From Alectoria sarmentosa (taxonomy: Eukaryota > Ascomycota > Lecanoromycetes > Lecanorales > Parmeliaceae), in the NCBI GenBank assembly GCA_009733775.1, contig WOGZ01000261.1:1-47617 (forward strand): a stretch of DNA of 47,617 nt. The letters run 5' to 3'. The notes below the pieces were generated by a model. The model had not been told where the DNA came from. It ran no database searches and was given only the letters and a program-made list of their open reading frames with translations. Every line of letters begins with the position of its first letter. Within the stretch, counting starts at the first letter, position 1. Positions 33,601 to 44,935 of the stretch are shown here, piece after piece. The position numbers were made by a program, and so were the translations under genes.

Positions 33601-36600
33601 TGATCATTCAGATCCGGAGAGATGTGATGGGAGTACTTGCCACTATTCGAGCATAAGTCCAAGTGCGCACCCTTGTCGATTATTTGTTGGACGACATCTC
33701 TATGTCCATACGAAGCCGCATACGACAACGCAGTCCAGCCCGAGTCATCTTGAATATCCAATGCGGGTCCTTTCGCTAGCAATTTTTCAAACGCATTCCA
33801 ACGGTCTGGCCAGGTCGCTATCATGAGTGGAGTCAGCCCCTTCGAGCTCTTGATATCTACTTCTGCTGAAGCTTCCAAGAGCAGGTCTAATACTTCCTCC
33901 TGTTTTTCCATGACTGCATAGTGCAACGCGGTAAAACCTTTCGAATCGGTAGCATTCAAGGCAGCGCCTACACCAAGAAGCTGTCTAACCACACTCTGGT
34001 GACCAAGTTGAGCGGCTATGATCAGTGGCGTCTTACCATCAGCGTCTGGCATATCGAACGCAGCCCCAGTCCCTAGAATAGCCCGAACAACATCTAAATG
34101 ACCGTTTGAAGCCGCCCAAGATAGGGAAGTGTAACCGTTTACACTTTTGCTCTCAGGGTGAGCACCCCCATCAAGAAGAGTCTCAACACATTCGGTAGAA
34201 CCTTTGATGGCGGCAACGTCGAGGGCAGTACAGTGGTCTTTGACAGACTTGAAATGCACAAGAGCTCCAGCATTGAGCAAGGTTTTTATGATTACTGGAT
34301 TAGGCTCGTCTGCGGCCCACATTAAGGCGGTATATCCACCAGTGGTACGTTGGTTCACATCAATGCCAGTGTGCAGGGCCCAATTTACTACCTGCGTGTT
34401 GTTCGACATTGTAGACCAGTGCAATACTGTTGTACCTACATCTGTCATAGGCGGATCTCCCCCAGCACTCAGCAATAAAGCGACAATCTCCATGTTACCC
34501 TTCCATACTGCCTTCTCTAATGGTGAACAGGTCGCGCCCGTGTGAGTATGAGGATCAGAACCAGCCTGTAAAAGCCTCTCCGCAGCCTTGATCTTCTGAA
34601 AATGAACCGCGTGATGAAGTGGAGACCACCCGACGTTGTCGGTGTATCGCACATTGCCACCGTTGCTCAAAAGCAGATCAATGACAGGGATGCAATCTTC
34701 GCTAGCTGCGCTGCACAACGCTTGAGACGTAAATACTTTTCGAGATGCTGGGTCAACTGCTGCCGCAAGGAGGAGTTTTAAACATGGTAGATTACTATTG
34801 GAGGCTGCGTATTCCATTGGCGAACTACCTGTATCTGTCCGAGCATGTAGCTCGGCCCCTGCCGCGATAAGTCGAGGAACAAGATCAATGGTCTGGATCT
34901 GTCTTGCAGCGTAGTGCAGCGCGGTAACATCCTTGGGTCCGGTCGCCTTCACATCTGCTCCGCAATCGAGCAACTTGTTTGCTACTAAAGTCTTTCCCTC
35001 AAAAACAGCACTCAAGAGTGGCGTACGGCCTGCAACGTCCTTCGTCTCCAGGTACATTTGCAAGTTTGGCAGATGACTCATAGTTAGCGGCAAATCTTCC
35101 TCAATGGTGATTTGAAGTGGATTAGCGATCTCCACAGGAATTTGTAAGATGTCATTGCGCTTGAAATCCGTCTGCCACAAATCGAGCCATAATCGACGGT
35201 AAGCGGCAGCTCCTTTGCACTGTATCAATTCCATGATTAGGCTTTGCAGCGATAGCTCACCGGGCACGCGGATGTGATCAGCCCAATGAGATGATGCGTA
35301 GATAATGAACTTGTGCTCCCTGAAGAAAGCTTGCATCTCGTCCCATGTTTGGAACATCTGGGTTTTGACTCGGTCGTACAGGAGGTAAGTAAGACAGATC
35401 CTCCCTATGTCGAAATTGGCCGATTCAACGGCATAAGTGAGGCCTGTGGGTGTCTTTTGATCATTACTCTTGTTGAGTAAGAAATCTCTGATTGATGAAT
35501 GAGCAAACTGCACGGAATTCTTCGCATCAAGGATTATTGACTCGGCACAAATGGTTACAATCATGAATGGATCGTTCAGTCGATGGAGAGGATCTATAGC
35601 CTTGGATCCTGGAACAACAGCCAAGGCTTCAAGAAGCTCGCCGATCCATAATGATCGTTTTGAGAAAAGAGTCCACATGATCACCTTCTGAGCCAATGCC
35701 TTTACGGGGGGGTGCTGACATTCGATAGACCGCAGCGCTCGCTCGTAGACTTCCTCTAAGCCATACGGGAGCGTGCCTAACGCTTGGCGAACCTCTCTAT
35801 CAGTTGTCTGGGAGGATAATGTCTCCATCTGAAAGCGAACCCAAAGGAACATGCCTTCTGCTTTAGCGATAAGGGTCTCAATAATATCCTGCTTGAGCTC
35901 CGGGTCCCCGATGCGTAACTTGCCGTTGTCACAGAGCCTCTCTACTTCCGCTCGCACGAATGTCGCGATGTCTTCCTGGACCACTTCTTCACTGAGAAAG
36001 ATTGTTGGATGAGAGCTCAGCAATGGTTTGATAATTCGATTTTCGGATCGACTGGTAACAAAAACTTTGACATGGTTGATAGGACGACTTACAGCCGTTT
36101 TCAGCAGATCGCAGATAGCGGCAGGATCGTCGCATTCGTCTAAGCCATCAAACAAAATAATGGCTTCCTGTTCGAATAGGGAAAGAGTCTGCAAAAACAG
36201 CGTTTTCATGTCAAGCCAAGTCAAAGACTCGCCACCTTCTACTTGTACATGATCGTACTTCAGCTTTATTGGATCTGGGATCTCCACTTCTTTTGCGCAT
36301 AACTGTTTTAGCAAGCTACCTACCAAAAGCTTTGCACTGTTGTAGTTCTGTTGACGTGAATCGCAGTATACGATAGCAATCGATGACTGGTCTTTGGCGA
36401 GATGACATCGAATATGATCCACGACAATCGAAGTCAGGACAGACTTGCCAGAGCCCGGCTTTCCACAACGCCAAAGCAAAGCAGTATCTGTAGCACTGAG
36501 CCAGTCTTTGAACAATTCAGTATGCAGGAACCACGACCCAGTCGTTCCATGTCTTGATCCGTACGCCTTTTCGTGACTGGTTCTGAAATCAAGCGACGAC

Positions 36601-36602
36601 AT
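30643..36602 (-). CDS. NACHT-ankyrin-ZZ protein (fungal NLR-like STAND receptor)
   Basis: Two exons, 36602-33641 and 33563-30643, give 1,960 residues. The N-terminal NACHT NTPase has the P-loop GKPGSGKS (residues 47-54) and Walker B ILFDGLDECDD (149-159), followed by a winged-helix-like segment. From about residue 520 to about 1,750 come some 30-35 ankyrin repeats (TPLHxAAxxGH-type), a ligand-sensing surface. The C-terminus carries a ZZ-type zinc finger (about 1,853-1,902: CDHC, CRVC, CGSC, H). NACHT-ankyrin proteins are oligomerising non-self or stress sensors in filamentous fungi. The 77-bp intron is GC-AG; without it the gene would look like two overlapping ORFs. The chosen ATG at 36602 is the first after a TGA that cuts off an upstream N-terminal domain (next feature), so this product may be N-terminally truncated. 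No other stops or frameshifts occur over 6 kb. Confidence 0.87.
33564..33640 (-). other. GC-AG intron in the NACHT-ankyrin-ZZ gene
   Basis: On the minus strand the donor is G/GCAAGTAC (GCAAGT is the usual form of rare GC donors), the branch site is GCTGAT at 33580-33575 and the acceptor is CTACAG. Splicing joins CSNS-G-TTPLMEAAKEGH, restoring the G-x-TPL ankyrin consensus. A GTGGCA donor 5 bases upstream is also in phase but fits the consensus poorly and would lose that glycine; the GT in AAGTAC is out of phase. Confidence 0.82.
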
Positions 36603-37400
36603 CCAGCTTAGAAGGAGGCGCCGTCTTACTTCAGCATCTTCCTTGCCTCACTCTTCGCTTATCAAAGTCAATCTCCGAAGCTGAGCGACTGTGTCTCCCC
36701 GATAGATCATCTGCAATCCAGGTTCTTCGTGGACAAGTTGGCGGTCGGCGACAGTCGTTTCACGCTCTACAACTTGTAGATGCTTTCGGAATTGACCTTT
36801 GACCTCGTCGAACTGGGACTCGAACGGCCGCCAAATCTGCACCACAAAGGTACCCAAGCCACTCCTTGGCTTGCCACTCTTGTTTAAGAATACTGCACTT
36901 GCAACTCTGCAGAATTTCAAGAGGTCACCGTACAGCGCGACGAGAGCGTCTTGCACGGTAGCATTGTCCTTGTAGATGACCTCTGCGTACTCAGAAAGCG
37001 GCCGCAAAACACCACCAATCTCTTCAAAGAGCTCGACCACCTTATCAAAGTAGGCGGAATATTGTGTGATAAGCTGCACAGCACACATGACTCCTCCCCA
37101 GACGAGAGATGTAGGCGCTGGAGCATACAGGACGAGGCTGCCTACCATACCGCTATACTGGGTGACCACCTTGAGGAACGGCAGGATTCGTTGGGCACAA
37201 CGTCAGAAACGGCTTGCTTTGGCCTGGTCCTCGTCGAACTTCTTTGCCAGGAGGAGGACGTCTTCTGGACCAATGCTTGAGAGAGCCTTGAACCGCTCTA
37301 ATTCAAAGTTCTCAAGATCTTTCACATAAGGCTCGAATGCTCGACGAAACGGCGCATTTGATGCCAAGCTAAATGATGGTCTGAGTCTGGCGATGGGTGC
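36603..37400 (-). pseudogene. Former N-terminal domain of the NACHT gene, cut by two TGA codons
   Basis: The NACHT reading frame continues upstream without frameshift but with stops at 36648-36650 (EE-TGA-GK) and 37203-37205 (RF-TGA-RCAQR). The encoded sequence, LPFLKVVTQYSGMVGSLV, SLVWGGVMCAVQLITQYS, then KFCRVASAVF and IWRPFESQF, matches the helical N-terminal domain (DUF7708-like) that precedes NACHT in many fungal STAND proteins. A more upstream block, FEPYVKDLENFELERF, also fits. Both TGAs are one transition from CGA (Arg). No ATG is visible upstream before the dispersed repeat begins at 37415. No plausible intron removes either TGA. So the domain is most likely lost from the current product, either as decay of the whole gene or as a shortened allele. 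Confidence 0.7.
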
Positions 37401-37414
37401 GAACTGGATCGAAG

Positions 37415-37735
37415 TGAGAATCCTTATCAGTCAAAGCTGCGAGCCTTCCGTGTCGACTTGACTATTGTTCTTCCAATCAAGTCTACTTGGGTTATGATCA
37501 TCTGCTCAAGCGACGTTGGCTGGGGAAGGGGTGTAGTGGCCGTGATTGCCAGTGGGCCCCGTGTAACGTGGGCCGGTTTAGATGGTGATTGGGGGCGCTA
37601 GGGCCGGGGACACGGGTAACACCCACGAAAACCCCTCTGCTTGATACTAAACTGTCTATAGATCAGCATATCAACCTGAGGAAGCGTGCCAGCCAGTCTT
37701 TCAGGTCTTACTACCGCACCAATATTTATATGCTG
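37415..37735. repeat. Dispersed repeat, copy B, upstream of the NACHT gene
   Basis: Pairs with 27268-27650 in the same orientation. It starts where the coding-like frame of the NACHT gene's 5' region fades out, so it either supplies the gene's promoter or replaced its original start. Confidence 0.75.
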
Positions 37736-40190
37736 AGCGACTAATCCTGTGTGGTATTGTTACCCAAGTCAGGTTCTATCGAGCAAATGTAACGAGTAAC
37801 ATCCAGAAGGGTGCTATTGCGTTAAGCTGTTAAGCCGGAGTGGTAGAAAGATAGTGAAAGAGTAGCTTTATGCGTCCACAGTAGATTCGGAGAACCGATG
37901 AGTTCTAGCCAGTAACAACGCCTTCGCGTACTCTGGCTGTCGCTGCTGATGGATCTCACAGTCTAATGGATTAGGGGAGACCTCGTGGCTATGTTCCTGC
38001 TTTCCCAGGCCTAAAACCCAGGTCTTATTGCTTCCACCGCGTTTGAGATCCTGTAGGCGATGAACACACACCATTCGCAGCCCTTGGCCTTCATCAACGC
38101 TCGGCAAAACTTCGGTTCAACTGACCGAAACTAGCGTTTCTAAAACTCTTGGCGTAGATTTCTAGCCATCTGATATTTCGCTGGTCAAGGTATCAGTCTC
38201 ATCAGTAGATGGTTGCAGTAATTCGATACAAAATATATCCAGTCAGCTCGATCTTTGGATATGGCCCGACGTGCGAAGAGAAGGGATCCATTTAGTACGG
38301 TGGATGCGACGCAAAGGCGGGACGAACGGTCTTTGGGGTAAGATGAATTTGAGTCGAGCAAGCATTGATGGATTTATTGACCTTTTTAGCATCGTAGGCG
38401 AGCGCAAGATTATTTTTAATCTCATTTTCGAGCTGTCATTCGATATCTTGAAAATGATTTATCATTTAATTTTAGAGGAGGAGTATGGAGTGTTGCTTCT
38501 TCGTTTCAAGGATCATATATTTTCGACTGCATACACTCTCGGCTTAGGTGTCTCGGATGCTTAGTGGTACGACACGAGCGACGTTGACATGGAGAGAATA
38601 TTGGAGGATGAGGAACGTTGGTATGGAGAATCGAGTATGGGTGTCAATTTGAATGGAATGCAGCATGAGGTTTACAATTTCAGGAATGTGGGATTTTGCA
38701 TGGTGTCGAGAGTTATTTATAACACGGCGATCTGCTACTTTTTTAGCATGAACCTCTTTCGGTGTTTGGACTTCGACGATTTGGAGAATTTCTTGTAAGA
38801 TGTCAGACATGTTTACATGATCGATCAGATTTAGGTCGTTTGGAAAGGTGGTTATAAAGGTGGTATAAAGGCGATTACGAAGGGAGTTCGCGCATTACAG
38901 AACAAGGTCACGGGGCTGAAGAGGTTGTATCTTATCGTTGGGCATGAGGTTAATGAAGCTATGCTCACTCAGGAGGCGTGGCGATTAATATGCAAAATGG
39001 CTCGGCAGAAGAAATGGCAGGTGCACTTGAATGATAAGGCGGGGTGTTTGCTCGAGGCGCGTCAGCAGCTAGAGGATAAGGGCCAAAAGACAACCTCTCC
39101 TGAATAGATGACTAGAGTACATAAATGGGGCAATGACAGGAAGATGATACAGAGTAGTTCCACGCTCGATCTTGTCGTTAATTTATAACCTGGCTGTAGG
39201 AAGCATGGGTAATTCCAGAGTGGGAACCCTTACCGGATTGTTGTGCTTTAAACCTCCGTCCTAAAAGGTACCTAAAGTGGATATCTGAAGCGGTTGAAAA
39301 AGCCTACGACACATCAGTGAGGGTGCACGTGTATGTCATAGAAAGATGCTACATTGGCGTCGCCGAAGTTGCTCTTCCTCTAATAGCATGCGTTAGTCGC
39401 GAATTGAAGTTGGGCTGGATGAACATACGCTTCCCTCGTCAGCAACCTTCACCGGATGAAGATACCGGTAGCCTACACAGTGTCAGCGCCGAGTTACAGT
39501 GTCCTTCGAGTCAGCTTACCGCAATCGGCCTACCGGATATCAACACGGTTGTTGTTGGATTAAATCACCAGTGAAGCATCCGATATCGTGGTAGCTATCA
39601 CAGCTGTTTTTGTCGCGATTTTCGCGGGCAGGTATTCGACCCGGTGTAGATTTCTTCGCGACTATCTTGCAACTGGAAGACGGCTTTGGTACGGATCGGT
39701 GGGCTGGAGCCTGGCTGGCCTTGTTCTGCCTGCTTGACGGAAGGTCAGCAGACCAAATCTATAAAGAGTACCGTCAACCTCTACTCATGAAAGATTGGGG
39801 CTGTTCATCCATGTCCACCCTCGTTCACTCAATTAGAGGAGTAGAAGTAGGCGGGGAAGCCCCTGCCAAGCCACAGTAAGCCCTAACAGGTGAGTAGCCT
39901 GAGCAACTGGGAAGGCTTTGGCACACTTTTAACAGAATCAAAAGCCCTCGTTCGTTCAGTATCTTTCTTTTCGGTGTTAGGGCAGCCGAAAGGAGCTGAT
40001 TTGGCAGCCGCTTTCAAGCTGCCAGAACACTGAGGGCCCTTGGACCCTTCCCCGGATCAACCGTCGGACCGAACCTCAGGAACCAGGATCTGATCTACGG
40101 CGCCGCGACAGGGTTCGATTCTGATTGCCCTCCGCGAAGGTTCTGTCACATCTTTACCGCTGACTTCGCCCTTGATGAAAGGGCAGTGAA
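37736..40190. other. Unassigned region with weak open frames
   Basis: No family is recognisable. Plus-strand frames at 38271-38564, 38589-38798, 38925-39107, 39317-39574 and 39610-39879 are short and disconnected; the one at 39317 continues upstream in frame to about 39237 (ISEAVEKAYDTSVRVHVYV) and the 38925 one is Lys/Gln-rich. They may be remains of one or more decayed genes on the plus strand. A perfect 7-bp-arm hairpin, TGGCAGC...GCTGCCA, lies at 40002-40024. Confidence 0.45.
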
Positions 40191-41612
40191 CATAAATAAA
40201 AACATGACATTCTTTGCTTCTGCTGCTATTGAATATCAATATCATTTTTCTTTTTTATTATATTCGAGTGAAGTCGGTTTTATTTACTTATTTCGTTTAT
40301 CGTTATCGCTTTTTTTGCAATCACGTCGTTTCACATTTATATCTTAAACGTTTTTCACTCTTTATTCTCGATTGTCTTGTTGTGAACATTTTTCGTTGCA
40401 GCAGCGAGATATTATAGCGGTTGGTAGAATAACGTAGACACGTTGTAAGATTATCAAACGATTCTCGAGTTATTATAAGAACCTTCGTCGAGAGCTTGCA
40501 GAAAAGGGTCGAATTGTTTTAAAGCATATTGATAACATCAAAAAAAGCAAAAAGTCATTTTTTGAGAAGTGATGGTTTGCAAGTTGATTGAAAATCGTTA
40601 TAACAATGTGGATTGTTGTGTGTGTATGTAGATTTGGAATTAGAAGAGCATGACACAGTCAGTTATAAAATCGAAAGTGATTTTGGTTTGTACGTAGACC
40701 TCATTGGACGCTGAAGGTGCAATAAATTTCACGTTTAACGTTTGAAGTGCGTGGTTTGATTTAAGCGGGAGATGCATGAGGCGGACACGGTTCGTGAGAA
40801 ATACGTGGTTTATGTTTAGAGGTTTAAAAGCTTTTAGAGTATGAATTCCAAATTTGACGCTCAACTTATTTTAGCTCGGATATAAAATACGGAAGATTCA
40901 TGACTGTTCTACGGCTTGAGAATATGAGCCATAGAGCCTCGACGATTTGTGGATCCAATTGCTTGCAAATCATGGTAACCAAATCACATTCTAGGAACGT
41001 CCGTCTTACAAATCCCTACCACTCAGAACCTGCCTCTTCGCCGACTTCTATCACTACTGGCTTTTACGGTGCTACTTTCCGCGATGCTGCCTTTCACTGC
41101 GCTTTATAGAGCTGTCTCTGCCAATATTAGCTTCATCCTCTGGTTATTTATATCTTGGAACTTTCATGTGACTGACGGTCAAAATAGGAGCCTTATTTTC
41201 AGGGTCCAACGCATGCCCACTTCTTTCTCATCTTTCTGTTTCTACCCGATTCTACTTCTACCTGTCCTGTTTCTGCCCATGCTACTCAAAATCGCTACCT
41301 TATAGCATTATTCGTACTGTTAAATGTATGCGATGCGACATCAGATCCCTCAGTATTCATATGCCTTTCGAAGTTTCAAACGAATTAGACCTCTCATTTG
41401 ACGGTTTCTTCACCTTTGAGTTATGCGAAATTATACAATTGGTGTGATCAAAGTCTTTGGATAGCAGATTGATAGGCAATGGGTACGAGGCTTTTTAATG
41501 GTTTAAGTCAGTTCAAAGATCGATATATTCGGTTCATATATACGATTTTTGTTATATTGGAAGGTCACAGTTCGTGATCAGTCGATCAGTAAGTATAATA
41601 TTTTTCATTTCT

Positions 41613-41729
41613 GCGGATGATCAATGCAATGTTCGCGTGACATAATCGCGCGAGTTGATCCGCTTTTTTTATTAAGTTCGGTTTTCTTTTGGTGAATTGT
41701 TGCGTTTTTGCCTTTGCTGTTTAAGGCAT
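41613..41729. repeat. 117-bp direct repeat, copy 1
   Basis: Aligns without gaps to 42547-42663: both begin GCGGATGAT and end AGGCAT, with GTGACATA and GAATTGTTGCGT shared. Differences include a few transversions. On the minus strand both encode a similar peptide containing ATIHQK, so it is probably a diverged coding fragment of a repeated gene or transposon. Confidence 0.6.
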
Positions 41730-42546
41730 TTTTTATCTTTCTTGTTAATTTGACGATAACGTTTTTAGTAGAGAATGGGTGGGGAAATGTGTTAGGGATG
41801 AGCATCAGTATATCTCTGAACTTTTTATTTTATTTTTGGATCCCCTTTATCTCGTCTTTCTCGCACTTTTGTGTTTCATTTTCGGATCGTCCCTTCAGCT
41901 CCATTTTTGGAACACCCGCAAAGCTCCAATTTTGGCACTGGAGTGGGGACGTCCTCAGCGATCCTCTTTTGAAGTGATTGCGCGTTACCCCGGGCATCAC
42001 GCTCCAGCGCCGTGCCCCAGCGCCATCCCCACACATGCTCCCTTCGCTCTGCAGTTCTCATCCCATCATCGTCATTGAGTCACGTATGGTCATGCGCATT
42101 TCACATCTGCATTTCCTCTTTTATCAATTAACATGCACTCTAGATACCTTCTATACTGATATCTGCATACGTTCTTGATAACTATCGCAAAGGTACCTTG
42201 TAGGCAGTGGTGCAGACTACCTTGTGATTCGAGAAAAATGCGTAATACATCTCTTGTGCGATTGTCTTCCTCCAACTTGGCTATACACCGCAGCACAAAA
42301 TTGCGCAACGCTATGGGTCCTGCGAAGACTCGAACCCTGCCATTTCCAACGTTGCGGTCAACGGCTGCTCCAACTTTTGCCGACTTTCAGGATTATGCTT
42401 TTCAAAGTCTCGAGGGAGCAGATTTATTGGCAAAGGATACGATTCTTTCTATAGTCGAGTCAGCGCAACGTGGATGGATCTATCAGATCCGTGAGAATTC
42501 ATTGATCGTGATCGATCGATCGATACATGTAATACCTACCGTTCTT

Positions 42547-42663
42547 GCGGATGATTAGGGCAAAGTCTGCGTGACATACTCGTGCTAGTTCATCTGCTTT
42601 TTTCACTAGGTTGGATTTCCTTCTGATGAATTGTTGCGTCTTCGCTTTTGCCGTATCAGGCAT
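42547..42663. repeat. 117-bp direct repeat, copy 2
   Basis: Partner of 41613-41729, 934 bp downstream in the same orientation; it has higher GC than copy 1. Confidence 0.6.
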
Positions 42664-43613
42664 ATTATAAGATTCCTGGCCTTAAATACATGTATTAAAA
42701 AATAAGTTGGATGAGGAGTCCAAGCAATTTAACGAAAATAACCTTGCCTCCAACTGAGCGGGATGCGTGGTTATATCTTGACGATTTGAGCATCCTCTTC
42801 CCCCGGGCCATTCTGGGAACTTCCCACCCATTATAGATCCCCCCCAAACCCCACAAGACCTAATTATAGGTTCCCCCCCCTTCCACTCCCCCCAAAAAAA
42901 CCTTAATAATAGGTTCTCGATCCCCTGAGGAGACTGGCTCTCCCAATAAGCAGGTGTTGAGGATGATCCCAAGAGGCTTCTCCCAGGAGGCCTCTCACAG
43001 GATTGAGAGTCTTGATTGGTTGCTCCCAAGTGGGCTTTGGAGTACACTCCGCACGAAGGGCTGAAGTGTCTGACAACTCCCAGAAGGTCTTTCCTAAGAT
43101 TCATGATACTCGTAGTGGATCCAGCAAGTCCATGTAGACTTCAGTAAACCTTTCCACACCAAAAATACATCAACCCCACTCACACACCATCACCAAGAAA
43201 AATGCTTTACAATATCTAAAAAAGCGACCTGAAATCAGCCGAGGTTCGGCACTGAAAAGGACCGTAAAAATCGATTGGAGAAGGATCAGTCCCCCCCTTT
43301 GCGAGTCCTCAGCCGTCGTCGATAGCTAGCGAGCGCACTGAAGAAGCCAAGTATGCGTGGCGTTTGAGCAGCTTTCAGACTTTACATACATCCTATTGTT
43401 GAAAGCCGAGAGCTATGCGCACAAGTACCCTGGGAGAAAATTGCCGCGTTACTGGGAGATATGACGGTACGTGCTCAGATCTCGGGCGAAGAAGCTATGT
43501 AGTTCTTGGCGACATCGGAGAAAGTATGTATGTTCGCGAATGCAACATCTTCTGCTAGGTCTTCTTATACTTTATATCTAGTGCAACCCTGAGGAACGCC
43601 ATATTAAAGCTAG

Positions 43614-44935
43614 GGGTGGATTTCTCGAGTGCAACGGTCATCGATAAGCACAGAAGCTGATGAGTATGTTGAGTGAGGTCTGTTGGACCAACACATTGAG
43701 CGGGAGCTTCCGAAGATCCGCGAGGAGATAAGAAGCTTGACGGAGAAGACGGAGTAGGAGATCACAGCCTTAGGGGATGATCGACCAACCGCTGGACACC
43801 TTCGAATGTTTCTCTCTCGTCTCGCAATGCAGTTTCACAATCTCACCACTTCCGCTCTCCATGGCAACTATCATGAGACTGATCCAACCTTCTTCGGTGC
43901 AAGCGGAGTCGAAAACCATTCCACAAGGCTTCGGGCCCTCACGCATCATCTTAACTCCGACTTCTCTAGCTATGTGAGGGACAACGGACAAAAGAGAAAA
44001 GTCGTTAGCGGTGAACTCGATGAGGACTCGGTATCTATGGAGCCGGAGGAAGTTCAGCTCCTGGTGACGGAACGTGAAATGAGAGAGTTGGTCAAAGAGG
44101 TACGTAGTTAATTGTTAAGATTGGTGAATAGCTTTTGAGTGTGAATTAGATATACATCAACAGCAGAGAGAGGGAGCTGCCTGGGAATTATAATCACGTC
44201 CTGATGTCCGAGCTATTTCATGTCCAATCGAGTAGATGGTATACCATCGCGGACGACCACTTGGCTACCCTCTACAGCGAGATCGAGGCATTCGTGAAGG
44301 CAGTCCTCAACCACATCACGAGAGACAGTCAGATACTGGCCGAACTCTGGGAGATAACCAAACTTTCCTTACTAGAAAGCAAGCACGCCGCGGACGAGGA
44401 GCTTTCGAAGCTCTGTCAAGACGAGAAGCAGCAGCCGATTACTTATAATCACTACTATACTGACAATGTTCAAAAAGCTCGTCAAGAATCGACGCGGAAC
44501 CTGATCAAAAGGGCCATGACCGAGGCTTCGGCCGATGATTGGAACGATAAACTTCATATCAATAACAACATCGTTGATGCCGAGAAGCTTCTCGCATCGT
44601 TACAAAAACGCATCATCGTTAATATAAACGTGCAAGCTTGTATAAAAGCGTTAATCGAATTTTCGATTTATTATAAAACGAGTTCATTCTTAATGACTTT
44701 ATATAACGTTAATCGATTCAAATAACGTTAAAAACATTTATTAATAATGTGTGTTAATAAATAATCGAACGTCACCTTTTTAAATCTTTATCAACGATAT
44801 TTTGTTTTAAAAGCGTTGCTATATATGAAAATAAAGATCTTAAACACATTGTAATTAAAACGTCAAAAAACATCATAAAAAAAAAGAATTTTCGAGATTT
44901 ACATGAAAATCTCGAATGCAATCTTTAAGACTTTC
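43614..44935 (+). pseudogene. Dynamin-family GTPase, C-terminal part, decayed
   Basis: One frame from about 43614 reads GLLDQHIERELPKIREEIRSL and MFLSRLAMQFHNL, the stalk of fungal dynamin-like proteins. It has a TGA after DEYVE and a TAG after TEKTE (CAG>TAG). A clean 50-bp intron (44100-44149, GTACGT...TTAG) joins KE to IYINSRERELPGNYNHVLMS, carrying the dynamin signature R-G-x-E-L-P-G (here RERELPG) and LFHVQSSRW. The frame is open to 44725, but from about 44620 the DNA is RIP-mutated (NINVQACIKALIEFSIYYK). A different frame continues with TFINNVC, two stops, IIERHLFKSLSTIF and on to FRDLHENLEC near 44930, the GTPase effector domain. No GTPase domain is seen upstream, so the gene is 5'-truncated as well. 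Dynamins remodel membranes; the Mx-like members are antiviral in animals. Confidence 0.8.

Larger units (their letters stand above)
40191..43613. other. Unassigned region with partly AT-rich segments
   Basis: The segment 40191-40900 is moderately AT-rich and has coding-like frames on both strands (for example minus 40640-40864) that I cannot assign. The remainder holds short overlapping frames only, including a Gly/Ser-rich minus-strand frame at 42682-43104 that crosses C-rich repeats and is not credible. A C-rich imperfect duplication ending in TAATTATAGGTTC / TAATAATAGGTTC lies at 42838-42925. Confidence 0.5.

Noticed and set aside
40105..40125. tRNA T-arm-like AGGGTTCGATTCTG
   Set aside because: The flanking bases do not form a 5-bp T stem and no acceptor, D or anticodon arm can be built around it. 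Similar B-box look-alikes near 28,020 and 42,330 fail for the same reason.
42682..43104. 140-codon minus-strand frame
   Set aside because: It runs across C-rich imperfect repeats, has a Gly/Ser/Trp-rich composition typical of a chance frame and shows no family motif.
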